Part shown: piece by piece, positions 7,951 through 15,312 of the stretch | Position numbering within the stretch: the first letter of the stretch is position 1 | Layout of the letters: every line of letters begins with the position of its first letter | Assembly (NCBI RefSeq): GCF_025263485.1 | Contig: NZ_CP079863.1 | Location: forward strand, 1 to 64,000 | From: Mycobacterium sp. SMC-2 | Lineage (GTDB): Bacteria; Actinomycetota; Actinomycetes; Mycobacteriales; Mycobacteriaceae | DNA length: 64,000 nucleotides | Direction of reading: 5' to 3' | Notes under the pieces: model-generated | What the model saw: only the letters and a program-made list of their open reading frames with translations | What the model was told of the DNA's origin: nothing | Database searches by the model: none | Program-made: the position numbers and the translations under genes

Positions 7951-8841
7951 CTACGCCGCGCCGCGGAAGGGGTCGAGGCGCCCGACCGCTTCGCTACGGC
8001 GTTCGTCGGTCACCCGCGTGTAGATCTGCGTGGTCGCCAAGGAACGGTGACGCAGCAGTTCTTGCACCGTGCGTAGGTCAGCTCCGTCGTCGAGAAGTGT
8101 TGTGCCGTACCAGTGCCGCAGTCCATGCGGGGTACCGCGCGCACCAGCGCGGCGCATCGCGTTGCCGATGATGTCGCTGACCGACTTCGAGTGCACATGG
8201 TCGCCCGGGCGGCGCGAGTTCGCAGGGAACCACCAACCCCGGGTCGGCATCGTCAGCGCGGCGTCGACCAGCAGAGTGTGCAGCGGCAGCCACGCACTGC
8301 GCTTCCCCTTACCTAGAACGTGGATCGCGGGCTTTGAGAGGTCGATATCCTCGCCGCGCACCCGGGAGATCTCCGCGACGCGCAGGCCGCCGAGTGCCGC
8401 GAGGAGGATCATCACGCGGGTGCGGTGGTGCATCGGCGTGACGAGGAGGCGCACGAGGTCGTCGTCGGTGACAGGGCGTGGCACCCGGTCCGGGTATCGT
8501 GGGGACGCTAATTTGACCATCGGGTCATCGGCGCGGTGGTCCATTATGCAAAGCCATTTGAACCATGCCCGCAAATAACTGTGGTAAGTTGCTGCAGTTG
8601 CTGGCGACCATTCACTGTGACGCGCCAGCCAGCCAATAATGTCAATTGGCTGGGCGGCAACCGGAGAGCAGCCCGTTTCTTCAGCGAATAAGGAGACAAC
8701 CCGTATCCGTTCGTTGACTGTCACATCTGCCCTGCGTGCTGCAAGCTGCCAGAGCTGCCAGGCCTCTATTAACGGATGTGTAATTGTCACGGCGCACACT
8801 AAATCACCAGTTCGTCTCAACTCAGATACCGTTTCCATCAC
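7951..8841 (-). CDS. int: Prophage tyrosine recombinase (integrase)
   Basis: This 296-residue tyrosine-family integrase has an N-terminal SAM-like core-binding domain (about 23-105). Its catalytic domain has all expected residues: R154 in GLRVAEIS, K178/K180 in GKGKR, H239 and R242 in HGLRHW, H265 in LLRHRS and nucleophile Y274 in TQIYTRV. It is smaller than L5-type integrases but complete. The gene is 75 bp from the tRNA-like attR core and transcribed away from it, the standard arrangement. Its 5' part (about 8560-8880) is visibly more AT-rich than the host genes, consistent with foreign origin. Confidence 0.88.
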   Translation of the reverse strand: MMETVSELRRTGDLVCAVTITHPLIEAWQLWQLAARRADVTVNERIRVVSLFAEETGCSPVAAQPIDIIGWLARHSEWSPATAATYHSYLRAWFKWLCIMDHRADDPMVKLASPRYPDRVPRPVTDDDLVRLLVTPMHHRTRVMILLAALGGLRVAEISRVRGEDIDLSKPAIHVLGKGKRSAWLPLHTLLVDAALTMPTRGWWFPANSRRPGDHVHSKSVSDIIGNAMRRAGARGTPHGLRHWYGTTLLDDGADLRTVQELLRHRSLATTQIYTRVTDERRSEAVGRLDPFRGAA

Positions 8842-8915
8842 AGTTATGTCGCGGCACGCTTAGAGTTTGCTGTCAGGGCTAATTTTCCGTAACTCATGCT
8901 GCTTTAATCCGACTA

Positions 8916-8957
8916 TTAATCCGCAGGTCCTAGGTTCGAGTCCTAGTGGGGGCACCA
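8916..8957 (+). other. Prophage attR core: 3' part of a tRNA(Lys)-like gene
   Basis: The segment contains the 3' arm of an anticodon stem (TTAATCCGC), a full T-arm (CTAGG-TTCGAGT-CCTAG) and an acceptor 3' strand TGGGGGC-A-CCA. The sequence to its left does not pair to complete the anticodon stem (TCCGA against TCCGC), so no full tRNA exists here. The loop bases fit a mycobacterial tRNA(Lys). It lies on the far side of the integrase, which marks it as the host-side remnant left when a phage integrated at a tRNA 3' end. The intact tRNA should lie at the other, unseen, end of the prophage. Confidence 0.8.
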
Positions 8958-8963
8958 AAGCGT
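8949..8963 (+). repeat. Left 15-bp target-site duplication of the IS
   Basis: The 15 bases GGGGCACCAAAGCGT directly left of the element are repeated exactly directly right of it (10323-10337). The copy includes the last bases of the tRNA remnant (GGGGCACCA). A 15-bp duplication is within the range known for the IS481 family. Confidence 0.85.
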
Positions 8964-8977
8964 TGTATGACCTCGGC

Positions 8978-9059
8978 TGATGCTTGACATTTCAGTTCCG
9001 GGTGATGCCTGACAGTGTTTCGGCTGATGGTTGACAGTTACTTCGGTTGATCCTTGACA
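8978..9059 (+). repeat. Subterminal repeat array of the IS, probable transposase binding sites
   Basis: Four copies of a 12-bp motif, consensus TGATssTTGACA, occur at 8978-8989, 9003-9014, 9025-9036 and 9048-9059, spaced 25, 22 and 23 bp, roughly two helical turns. Two inverted copies lie at the right end (10272-10283 and 10297-10308). The 4:2 arrangement suggests asymmetric transposase binding; the last left copy also lies just upstream of the transposase start and could affect its promoter. Confidence 0.6.
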
Positions 9060-9067
9060 CTCCCTAG

Positions 9068-10258
9068 ATGAGGGAGTTGAGCGTGGCTGAGCAGCGGTAT
9101 CAGGCCGTGTTGGCGGTGATCAGTGATGGGTTGTCGATCTCGCAGGTCGCCGAGAAAGTTGGGGTGTCGCGTCAGACGCTGCACGCCTGGTTGGCCCGGT
9201 ATGAGGCCTCGGGCCTGGAGGGGCTGGTGGATCGGTCGCATCGACCGGTGTCGTGTCCGCATCAGATGCCGGCCGCGGTGGAGGCCGCGCTGTTGGAGTT
9301 GCGTCGGTCGCGGCCGTATTGGGGGCCGCGGCGGTTGGTATTCGAGCTGGCCAAGCGCCGCATAGGGCCGGCGCCCTCGGAGTCGGCGGCGTACCGGGCG
9401 TTGGTGCGCGCGGGCATGATTGACCCGAGCCTGCGGGATCGGCGCTCACGCAAGTGGAAACGCTGGGAACGCGGCACCGCGATGGAGTTGTGGCAGATGG
9501 ACATCGTGGGTGGCTTTCCATTGGCCGATGGCACTAGCGCCAAAGCGTTGACCGGAATTGATGATCACTCCCGGATGTGTGTCTGCGCGCGGTTGATGGC
9601 CCGCGAGCGTACCCGCGCGGTCTGCGAGGGACTACGTGGGGCGCTGGCCACGTACGGGGTCCCCGAGCAGATCTTGACCGATAACGGCAAGGTGTTCACT
9701 GGCCGGTTCAACCACCCGGTGGTGGAAGTGCTCTTCGACCGGATCTGCCGCGAAAACGGGATCGAGCACCTGCTGACCCAGCCGCGCAGCCCTACCACCA
9801 CTGGCAAGATTGAGCGCTTCCACCGCAGCATGCGTGCGGAGTTCCTCAGCAACAGGCCAGCTTTCGCCAACTTAAAGGCAGCGCAGCAGGCCCTTGATGA
9901 GTGGGTGGACTACTACAACACCACCCGCCCGCATCAATCGCTGGACATGGCCACCCCGGCACAACGGTTTACCCTCGCCGCGACCCCCGCGACATCACCG
10001 CCGAGGGCCGAACAAGTCGGCGCTGATCGCAGCGGTGATGACTGGGTCAGCCGCCGGGTGTGTGTCAACGGCATCGTGTGCGTGTCCTGGCAGCAAGTCA
10101 GCGTTGGGCGCCACTACGCCGGCGCCCGCTGCGATGTCCACGTCGATGGTGACCTGCTGCGGTTTTGGATCGGCGACCAACTCGTCAAAACCGCCGCCCG
10201 CACCAGCTCCGGAGAGGTACGAAACAAGCGGGCCTTGCGCACCAGCGCAGGCGCCTAA
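9068..10258 (+). CDS. IS481-family transposase
   Basis: This is a 396-residue DDE transposase. It has an N-terminal helix-turn-helix (about 20-45, SISQVAEKVGVSRQTLHAWL) followed by the conserved GLEGLVDRSHRP segment. The integrase-like catalytic core (about 135-290) has D145 in WQMDIVGG, D205 in LTDNGKVF and E249 in GKIERFHRS. A C-terminal extension (about 320-396) with RRVCVNGIVCVSWQQVSVGRHYAG is the usual accessory domain of this mycobacterial subgroup. No frameshift or internal stop is seen, so it should be functional. The ATG at 9068 lies 8 bases after the last left subterminal repeat. Confidence 0.9.
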   Translation: MRELSVAEQRYQAVLAVISDGLSISQVAEKVGVSRQTLHAWLARYEASGLEGLVDRSHRPVSCPHQMPAAVEAALLELRRSRPYWGPRRLVFELAKRRIGPAPSESAAYRALVRAGMIDPSLRDRRSRKWKRWERGTAMELWQMDIVGGFPLADGTSAKALTGIDDHSRMCVCARLMARERTRAVCEGLRGALATYGVPEQILTDNGKVFTGRFNHPVVEVLFDRICRENGIEHLLTQPRSPTTTGKIERFHRSMRAEFLSNRPAFANLKAAQQALDEWVDYYNTTRPHQSLDMATPAQRFTLAATPATSPPRAEQVGADRSGDDWVSRRVCVNGIVCVSWQQVSVGRHYAGARCDVHVDGDLLRFWIGDQLVKTAARTSSGEVRNKRALRTSAGA

Positions 10259-10322
10259 CACACAACAAGAGTGTCAAGGATCAACCGAAACAGAAACGTC
10301 AAGAATCAACCGACTCTGAACA

Positions 10323-10337
10323 GGGGCACCAAAGCGT
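10323..10337 (+). repeat. Right 15-bp target-site duplication of the IS
   Basis: Exact copy of GGGGCACCAAAGCGT starting at the base after the right end of the IS. Removing 8964-10337 would restore a continuous tRNA 3' end followed by host sequence TTTTATTTCGCC. Confidence 0.85.
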
Positions 10338-10361
10338 TTTATTTCGCCGCGTCAGCGGCGC

Positions 10362-11261
10362 TCAGCGCCCGAGCACCGCGCTGCTGTAGGTCACATCGGC
10401 GAAGGCTTGGGCGACCTCGTCGTCGGCATAGGCCAAGCCGTTGGCCGCGTGCAACTCCTTGACGGTCTGCGACGAAGTCCGCCAGCCGCGCTGGCTCAGG
10501 TGCTCGACGATGTGGCTGCGCTCGCCGTGATAGACGAGGTCGTTGAAGTCGACCTCGAACCCGAGCTCGCTCATCCGGTCGTGGTGCGCGCGCCAGCGCG
10601 GGTCGGCGAAAACGGCGGTATCCGGCACGAAGTCGAAGGCCAGGCGGCTGCCGGTGGCGCTCAGGGCGGTGATGTTGTCGAACAGCACGTCCTGGGCCGC
10701 CTCCGGCAGGTACACCAACAGGCCCTCAGCGCTCCACGCCGACGGAGACTGCGGGCCGAATCCCGCATCACGCAGCGCCGTGGCCCAATCGTCGCGCAGG
10801 TCCACGGCGACGGTGCGCCGCTCGGCGGTCGGCTCGGCGCCCAGATCGGCGAGGGTCAGGGTCTTGAACTCGATCACCTCGGGCATGTCGACCTCGTAGA
10901 CGACGGTGCCCGCCGGCCACGGCAGGCGGTATGCGCGCGCGTCGAGTCCCGACGCCAGGATCACCGCCTGGCCGATACCGCTCTGCGTTGCCTTCAGGAA
11001 GAAGTCATCGTAAAACCTTGTGCGACAAGCCATTCCGCGTGCCATTCGGCGCGGATCGAACTCGGCAGTCCCGCCGGAGGGGATTTCGCCGTTGACCAGG
11101 CGGACGTAGACGTCGATCCCCACGGCGCGCACCAGCGGTGCCGCGTAGGGGTCATCGATCAACTTCGCGTCGGAGGACACGGCCCGCTGGGCGGCGACCA
11201 TCGTCGCCGTCGCCCCCACGCTCGTCGCCAGATCCCAACGATCACGATCGGTGCGCGCCAT
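10362..11261 (-). CDS. Putative SAM-dependent methyltransferase (Rv0830 type)
   Basis: This is a 299-residue protein of the large mycobacterial class I methyltransferase family. The N-terminal signature [18 protein letters not shown] is followed by [13 protein letters not shown]. The SAM-binding region includes [16 protein letters not shown] and [13 protein letters not shown], with EGLLVYLP near the active site. Substrate is unknown; some family members are suspected to methylate small molecules or lipids. Synteny with kmtR and the deaminase fits Rv0830. It is the first host gene after the IS and is transcribed towards it; its stop is only about 25 bases from the target duplication, so the insertion may have removed or replaced its terminator. 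Confidence 0.82.
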   Translation of the reverse strand: MARTDRDRWDLATSVGATATMVAAQRAVSSDAKLIDDPYAAPLVRAVGIDVYVRLVNGEIPSGGTAEFDPRRMARGMACRTRFYDDFFLKATQSGIGQAVILASGLDARAYRLPWPAGTVVYEVDMPEVIEFKTLTLADLGAEPTAERRTVAVDLRDDWATALRDAGFGPQSPSAWSAEGLLVYLPEAAQDVLFDNITALSATGSRLAFDFVPDTAVFADPRWRAHHDRMSELGFEVDFNDLVYHGERSHIVEHLSQRGWRTSSQTVKELHAANGLAYADDEVAQAFADVTYSSAVLGR

Positions 11262-11351
11262 GGTGCTCCCTCATCCCGACCCAAATTAAATAGACAATCT
11301 AGTCAGTATCACAGGGCCGATTCCCACCCCCGCGGGACTACCCTGCGACCT

Positions 11352-11852
11352 GTGACCGACTTCGCCCAGCGGACGATCGACCTGGCCCGCCGAAACGTCG
11401 CCGAGGGCGGGCGCCCGTTCGCGACGGTGATTGTCAAAGACGGCGAAGTCCTCGCCGAGAGCGCCAACAAAGTGGCGCAGACGAACGACCCGACCGCCCA
11501 CGCCGAAATCCTGGCCATCCGCGAGGCGTGCATGAAGCTGGGCACCGAGCACCTCGTCGACAGCACGATCTACGTGATGGCGCATCCGTGTCCGATGTGC
11601 CTGGGCTCCCTGTACTACTGCTCACCCAGGGAAGTCGTCTTCCTGATCACCCGCGAGGCCTACGAGCAGTACTACCTCGACGACCGCAAGTACTTCGAGG
11701 TGTCCACCTTCTACGACGAATTCACCAAGAGCTGGGACCAGCGGCGCCTGCCCATGCGCTACCAACCTCAAGACGGTGCGGTGGATGTGTACCGGTTCTG
11801 GAATGAGCGCAACGGCGGCCAACGCCGATCCACCGTGGTCCCGTCGATCTGA
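11352..11852 (+). CDS. Cytidine/guanine deaminase-family nucleoside deaminase (Rv0828c type)
   Basis: This 166-residue zinc-dependent deaminase has a HAE motif in TAHAEILAI (Zn His plus catalytic Glu) and PCPMC (two Zn cysteines) in AHPCPMCLGSLYYC. Its substrate is probably a free base or nucleoside; the layout is closest to guanine deaminase/tRNA-adenosine deaminase relatives. The GTG at 11352 is chosen over a long in-frame upstream extension because a TACCCT -10 element (11339-11344) lies 7 bases before it, the spacing of a leaderless mycobacterial transcript. It is divergent from the methyltransferase. Confidence 0.82.
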   Translation: MTDFAQRTIDLARRNVAEGGRPFATVIVKDGEVLAESANKVAQTNDPTAHAEILAIREACMKLGTEHLVDSTIYVMAHPCPMCLGSLYYCSPREVVFLITREAYEQYYLDDRKYFEVSTFYDEFTKSWDQRRLPMRYQPQDGAVDVYRFWNERNGGQRRSTVVPSI

Positions 11853-11897
11853 GAAGCAATCGTTGGCGGCGCGGCCCCACTTGATTACTGTTTGCGT

Positions 11898-12308
11898 ATG
11901 CATGCAGGTAGTGGTGGACCTGGCCGGTTACCCGACGACCAGGCGAGTCTGGTCGTCGAGGTCTTCCGGATGCTGGCCGACGCCACGCGCGTACAAGTGC
12001 TGTGGTCGCTGACCGACCGTGAGATGTCGGTCAACGAGCTCGCCGAACACGTGGGCAAGCCCGCCCCGTCGGTCTCCCAGCACCTGGCGAAGCTGCGGAT
12101 GGCGCGACTGGTCCTCACTCGCCGGGAGGGAACCACGATCTTCTACAGCCTGGAGAACGACCATGTCCGTCAACTGGTCATGGACGCGGTGTTCAACGCC
12201 GAGCACGCGGGACCGGGCGTGCCCGGTCATCACCGCAGGGATGGCGCGCTGAAGGCCGTCAGCGAATCGGCGCAACCGCCGGACCGGCGGCGCAGCGGCA
12301 CCAAGTGA
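11898..12308 (+). CDS. kmtR: ArsR/SmtB-family nickel/cobalt sensor KmtR
   Basis: This is a 136-residue winged-helix repressor: VFRMLADATRVQVLWSL, then the recognition helix region NELAEHVGKPAPSVSQHLAKL and wing TRREGTTIFYSL. The C-terminal metal ligands line up with those reported for M. tuberculosis KmtR (His88, Glu101, His102, His110, His111) at offset +1: H89, E102/H103 in NAEHAG and H111/H112 in PGHHR. KmtR represses a CDF-type Ni/Co exporter and is itself metal-responsive. A TACTGT -10 element (11886-11891) 6 bases before the ATG suggests leaderless translation from 11898; a TTG at 11892 is an alternative. No exporter gene is adjacent, as in M. tuberculosis. Confidence 0.88.
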   Translation: MHAGSGGPGRLPDDQASLVVEVFRMLADATRVQVLWSLTDREMSVNELAEHVGKPAPSVSQHLAKLRMARLVLTRREGTTIFYSLENDHVRQLVMDAVFNAEHAGPGVPGHHRRDGALKAVSESAQPPDRRRSGTK

Positions 12309-12417
12309 CGACGGAATCGACCACGCCGACGGCACCGAGCACGGCCATCGGCACGTGCGTCAGAACGGCGTGGGGACGCCCGCGGTCACGGCCTACGCAT
12401 AACGCGGGCCGCGCCGC

Positions 12418-13449
12418 TCAGGAAACCACTGGGCAGTAATGCTTCGCGTTGCCGCGCTCCTCCACGGGCGGCAGGTTGCGCGCCGGCGTCTGCACCAGCG
12501 GCGTGTCGGCCGGGATTCTTCCGGCGGCGCGGTCGAAGCCGGCGCGGGCCCGCGGGTGCTTGCGGAATCGGCTCGGCACGAAGGCGAAGACCCCGCGAAC
12601 GACGTCGCCGAAGCGGCGGTGTAACCACTCGTCGCGCCGCGACCACCGGTAGCCCATCAACTCGCGCACCGGGGGGTCATACAGACCTACCGTCACCCAG
12701 ACGAAGAACGGCGCGAGGAGTTTGCGCTGCGCGGCCCACAACCAATCCGGAAGCCATTGCGCGAACGGCGGTTTGGCCAGCTCGGTGAGGTCGAGGACGG
12801 CGCGGGCGGCGAAGTTGTCCTCGAGCACGTTGCGGCACATGTGATCCCAGTAGACTCCGAATTCCTCCCACGACGCGGGGACGGGCCGCATGCTCATGCC
12901 GTACATGCGGTACCAGTCGACGTGTTCGTCGAACAGCTGACGCTTCTGCGCTTCGGTCAGCCCGCCGCAGAACCGCTCGGCCACGTGAATGGTGCCGACG
13001 AAGAAGGTGGCGTGGGCCCAGTAGAAGACGTCGGGGTTCAACGCGTGGTAGCGGCGGCCCTGTTCGTCGACGCCCTTGATGTCGGTGTGATAGTCGCGGA
13101 CCTCGGCGCCGGTGACCGGGGCGCGCTCACCGTCGAAGACGACTCCACCGATCGGGTACAGGGAGCGCAGCAGGCGCTGCCAACGCTCCACGAAGAACGT
13201 CGAGTGATCGAGCACGGCCGCGCCCAGTTGTGGGTGCATATTCTGCATGGACCCGGCCCACGGGCCCTGCAGCATGCCGCGCCAATCACCGAAGTACCGC
13301 CACGTCAGCGATTCGGGGCCCAGCGGGAGCGGTGGCGCGTCGTAGCCCAAGGGCGACACCGGGCAGCCGGCGGCCGGCGCTGTGGTGTCCGATTCGACGG
13401 ATGCGACGTCGCTGGTCAGCGGGCGGGTTCCGGACGTATGTTGAGTCAC
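12418..13449 (-). CDS. DUF2236 (MpaB-like) oxygenase-family protein (Rv0826 type)
   Basis: This is a 343-residue protein with the DUF2236 pattern: LTWRYFGDWRGML, GPWAGSMQNMHPQLGAAVLDHS, then YHALNPDVFYWAHATFF and DEHVDWYRMYGMSMRP, with histidines and arginines spaced as in haem-binding latex-clearing/MpaB relatives. The frame is open much further upstream, but that would run through the divergent TetR gene; GTG 13449 (MTQHTSG) is taken as start. The intergenic region holds a palindrome (13476-13499), so the divergent TetR protein probably controls it. Substrate unknown. Confidence 0.78.
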   Translation of the reverse strand: MTQHTSGTRPLTSDVASVESDTTAPAAGCPVSPLGYDAPPLPLGPESLTWRYFGDWRGMLQGPWAGSMQNMHPQLGAAVLDHSTFFVERWQRLLRSLYPIGGVVFDGERAPVTGAEVRDYHTDIKGVDEQGRRYHALNPDVFYWAHATFFVGTIHVAERFCGGLTEAQKRQLFDEHVDWYRMYGMSMRPVPASWEEFGVYWDHMCRNVLEDNFAARAVLDLTELAKPPFAQWLPDWLWAAQRKLLAPFFVWVTVGLYDPPVRELMGYRWSRRDEWLHRRFGDVVRGVFAFVPSRFRKHPRARAGFDRAAGRIPADTPLVQTPARNLPPVEERGNAKHYCPVVS

Positions 13450-13475
13450 TGTTGGATTCCTGTAGGTATCTGCAA

Positions 13476-13499
13476 AACTGACTACACGCGTTGTCAGTT
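13476..13499. promoter_or_regulatory. Candidate TetR operator between DUF2236 gene and tetR
   Basis: The interrupted palindrome AACTGAC-N10-GTCAGTT with exact 7-base arms is centred in the 66-bp gap between two divergent genes, one of which encodes a TetR-type regulator. Size and position suit a TetR dimer site repressing both promoters. Confidence 0.55.
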
Positions 13500-13515
13500 C
13501 TAGCTTAGGAGCGAT

Positions 13516-14121
13516 GTGGAGTCCGGTCAACGACGGGGCCGTTGGACCGGCGTCCCCCTGGGGGATCGCCTCGCCCTCCGCCGCGACAACCTGATCGCCG
13601 CCGGTGTGCAATTGCTCGGCAGCGACAGTCGACCCGCGCTGACCGTGCGCGCGGTGTGCCGCAAGGCCGCGCTGACCGAACGCTACTTCTACGAAAGCTT
13701 CTCCGACCGTGACGAATTCGTGCGCGCGGTCTACGACGACGTATGTACGCGCGCGATGAACACACTCACCACGGCGAATACCCCGCGGGAAGCGGTCGAA
13801 AAGTTCGTCGAGCTGATGGTCGACGACCCGGTCCGCGGCCGCGTGCTGTTGTTGGCGCCGGCGGTCGAACCGATATTGACCCGGTCGGGTGCTGAGTGGA
13901 TGCCCAACTTCATCGAACTGCTGCAGCGCAAGCTGTCGCGGATCGGCGATCCCGTGCTGCAGAAGATGATCGCCACCAGCCTGGTCGGCGGGCTGTCGGG
14001 CCTGTTCACCGCGTACCTGAACGAACAGCTCGGCGCGACGCGCAAACAATTCATCGACTACTGCGTCAACATGCTCTACATCACGGCGGCGCCGTACGTG
14101 CCTTCCCCGGACCTGGGGTAG
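13516..14121 (+). CDS. TetR-family transcriptional regulator (Rv0825c type)
   Basis: This is a 201-residue regulator. The N-terminal helix-turn-helix (about 20-66) includes LALRRDNLIAAGVQLL, ALTVRAVCRKAALTERYFYESFSDRDEFVRAVYDDV. The C-terminal domain has PREAVEKFVELMVDDPVRGRVLLLAP and a GGLSGLFTAYL helix. It starts with GTG at 13516 17 bases after the candidate operator, so autoregulation is likely. It is divergent from the DUF2236 gene and upstream of desA1, and the ligand is unknown. Confidence 0.8.
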   Translation: MESGQRRGRWTGVPLGDRLALRRDNLIAAGVQLLGSDSRPALTVRAVCRKAALTERYFYESFSDRDEFVRAVYDDVCTRAMNTLTTANTPREAVEKFVELMVDDPVRGRVLLLAPAVEPILTRSGAEWMPNFIELLQRKLSRIGDPVLQKMIATSLVGGLSGLFTAYLNEQLGATRKQFIDYCVNMLYITAAPYVPSPDLG

Positions 14122-14283
14122 TGCGACGCCCTGTTTACCGGGTGCGCCGCCGCGGCAACTCCCTGATGGCGCCCAAAAATTGGGATCCAAACCGTTATGC
14201 GGCGCGCGGCCAGGCAGCTTGATGCTACTGAAGTACACAGATATATTGACTGCTACCCGTCGACACAGATAACCGGAGGCCTT

Positions 14284-15306
14284 ATGTCAGCCGAGCTGAC
14301 AAACGTACAGTTGCTGCACGAGCTCGAACCGGTGGTCGAGAAATGCCTCAACCGGCACGAGAGCATGCACAAGAACTGGAACCCGCACGACTACATCCCG
14401 TGGTCGGACGGCAAGAACTTCTACGCACTGGGCGGGCAGGACTGGCACCCCGAGGAGAGCAAGCTCTCCGACCTCGCGCAGGTGGCGATGGTGCAGAACC
14501 TGATGACGGAAGACAACCTGCCGTCATATCACCGCGAGATCGCGATGAATTTCGGCTTGGACGGCCCCTGGGGCCAATGGGTCAACCGGTGGACCGCCGA
14601 GGAGAACCGGCACGGGATCGCGCTGCGTGACTACCTGGTGGTGACCCGCGCGGTGGATCCTGTCGAGCTGGAGAAGCTGCGCATCGAGGTGGTGAACCGG
14701 GGCTTCAGCCCGGGCCAGAACCAGCAGGTTCGAGCCGACCTGTTCGCCGAGAGCCTGTTCGACTCGGTCATCTATGTGACCTTCCAGGAGCTCGCGACCC
14801 GGATTTCGCACCGCAATACCGGCAAGGCGTGCAACGAGACGATCGCCGACCAGTTGCTGGCCAAGATCTCGGCCGACGAGAACCTGCACATGATCTTCTA
14901 CCGCGACGTCAGCGAGGCCGGGTTCGAGATTGCGCCCAATCAGGCGATGAAAGAGCTACACAAGGTGCTGCGCAACTTCCAGATGCCCGGCTATCAGGTC
15001 CCCGAGTTCCGGCGCAAGGCCGTGTTCATCGCCGTCGGGGGGGTCTATGACCCCCGCATCCACCTCGACGATGTGGTCATGCCGGTGCTGAAGAAGTGGC
15101 GCATCTTCGAGCGCGAGGACTTCACCGGTGAGGCGGCGGCGATGCGCGACGACCTCGCCCTGCTGATCAAGGAACTCGAGCAGGCCTGCGAAAAGTTCGA
15201 GATATCGAAGCAGCGCCAGCTCGACCGGGAAGCCCGCACGGGCAAGAAGACCACGGCGTTCGAGCTGCACCAGACCGCGGGCAAGCTGGCAATGAGCCGC
15301 CGGTAA
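14284..15306 (+). CDS. desA1: Acyl-ACP desaturase DesA1
   Basis: This 340-residue soluble di-iron desaturase of mycolic-acid/fatty-acid synthesis introduces a double bond into an ACP-bound acyl chain. The di-iron ligands are visible: E76 in LMTEDNLPSYH, ExxH in AEENRHG (E107, H110), a later Glu in TFQELATRISH, and the second ExxH in ADENLHM. The length fits DesA1 (about 338). The ATG at 14284 follows ACCGGAGGCC. Genes on either side (TetR upstream, dus 6 bases downstream) match the M. tuberculosis order; dus is probably co-transcribed. Confidence 0.92.
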   Translation: MSAELTNVQLLHELEPVVEKCLNRHESMHKNWNPHDYIPWSDGKNFYALGGQDWHPEESKLSDLAQVAMVQNLMTEDNLPSYHREIAMNFGLDGPWGQWVNRWTAEENRHGIALRDYLVVTRAVDPVELEKLRIEVVNRGFSPGQNQQVRADLFAESLFDSVIYVTFQELATRISHRNTGKACNETIADQLLAKISADENLHMIFYRDVSEAGFEIAPNQAMKELHKVLRNFQMPGYQVPEFRRKAVFIAVGGVYDPRIHLDDVVMPVLKKWRIFEREDFTGEAAAMRDDLALLIKELEQACEKFEISKQRQLDREARTGKKTTAFELHQTAGKLAMSRR

Positions 15307-15312
15307 CCCGCC

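Larger units (their letters stand above)
8964..10322 (+). mobile_element. IS481-family insertion sequence
   Basis: The 1359-bp element begins TGT and ends ACA. Its terminal ~53 bases align as imperfect inverted repeats (about 36 of 53 match by eye), with the motif TGAT..TTGAC at the same distance from each end. One DDE transposase fills the interior. The 15-bp flanking duplication shows it arrived as a single insertion, and the exactness of the duplication and the open transposase frame suggest it is fairly recent and possibly active. It sits at the prophage/chromosome junction, immediately downstream of the tRNA remnant. Confidence 0.88.

Noticed and set aside
8911..8957. Complete tRNA gene
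   Set aside because: Only the anticodon 3' side, T-arm and acceptor 3' strand are present; there is no D-arm or 5' acceptor strand to the left.
8964..9061. CRISPR-like array from the regularly spaced TGATssTTGACA motifs
   Set aside because: Motifs are only 12 bp with short, related spacers and inverted copies at the other end; they are IS subterminal sites.
12307..12402. His-rich frame after kmtR (DHADGTEHGHRH) that recalls the start of a CDF metal exporter
   Set aside because: It has no start codon in frame and no continuing transporter sequence; probably chance in GC-rich intergenic DNA.
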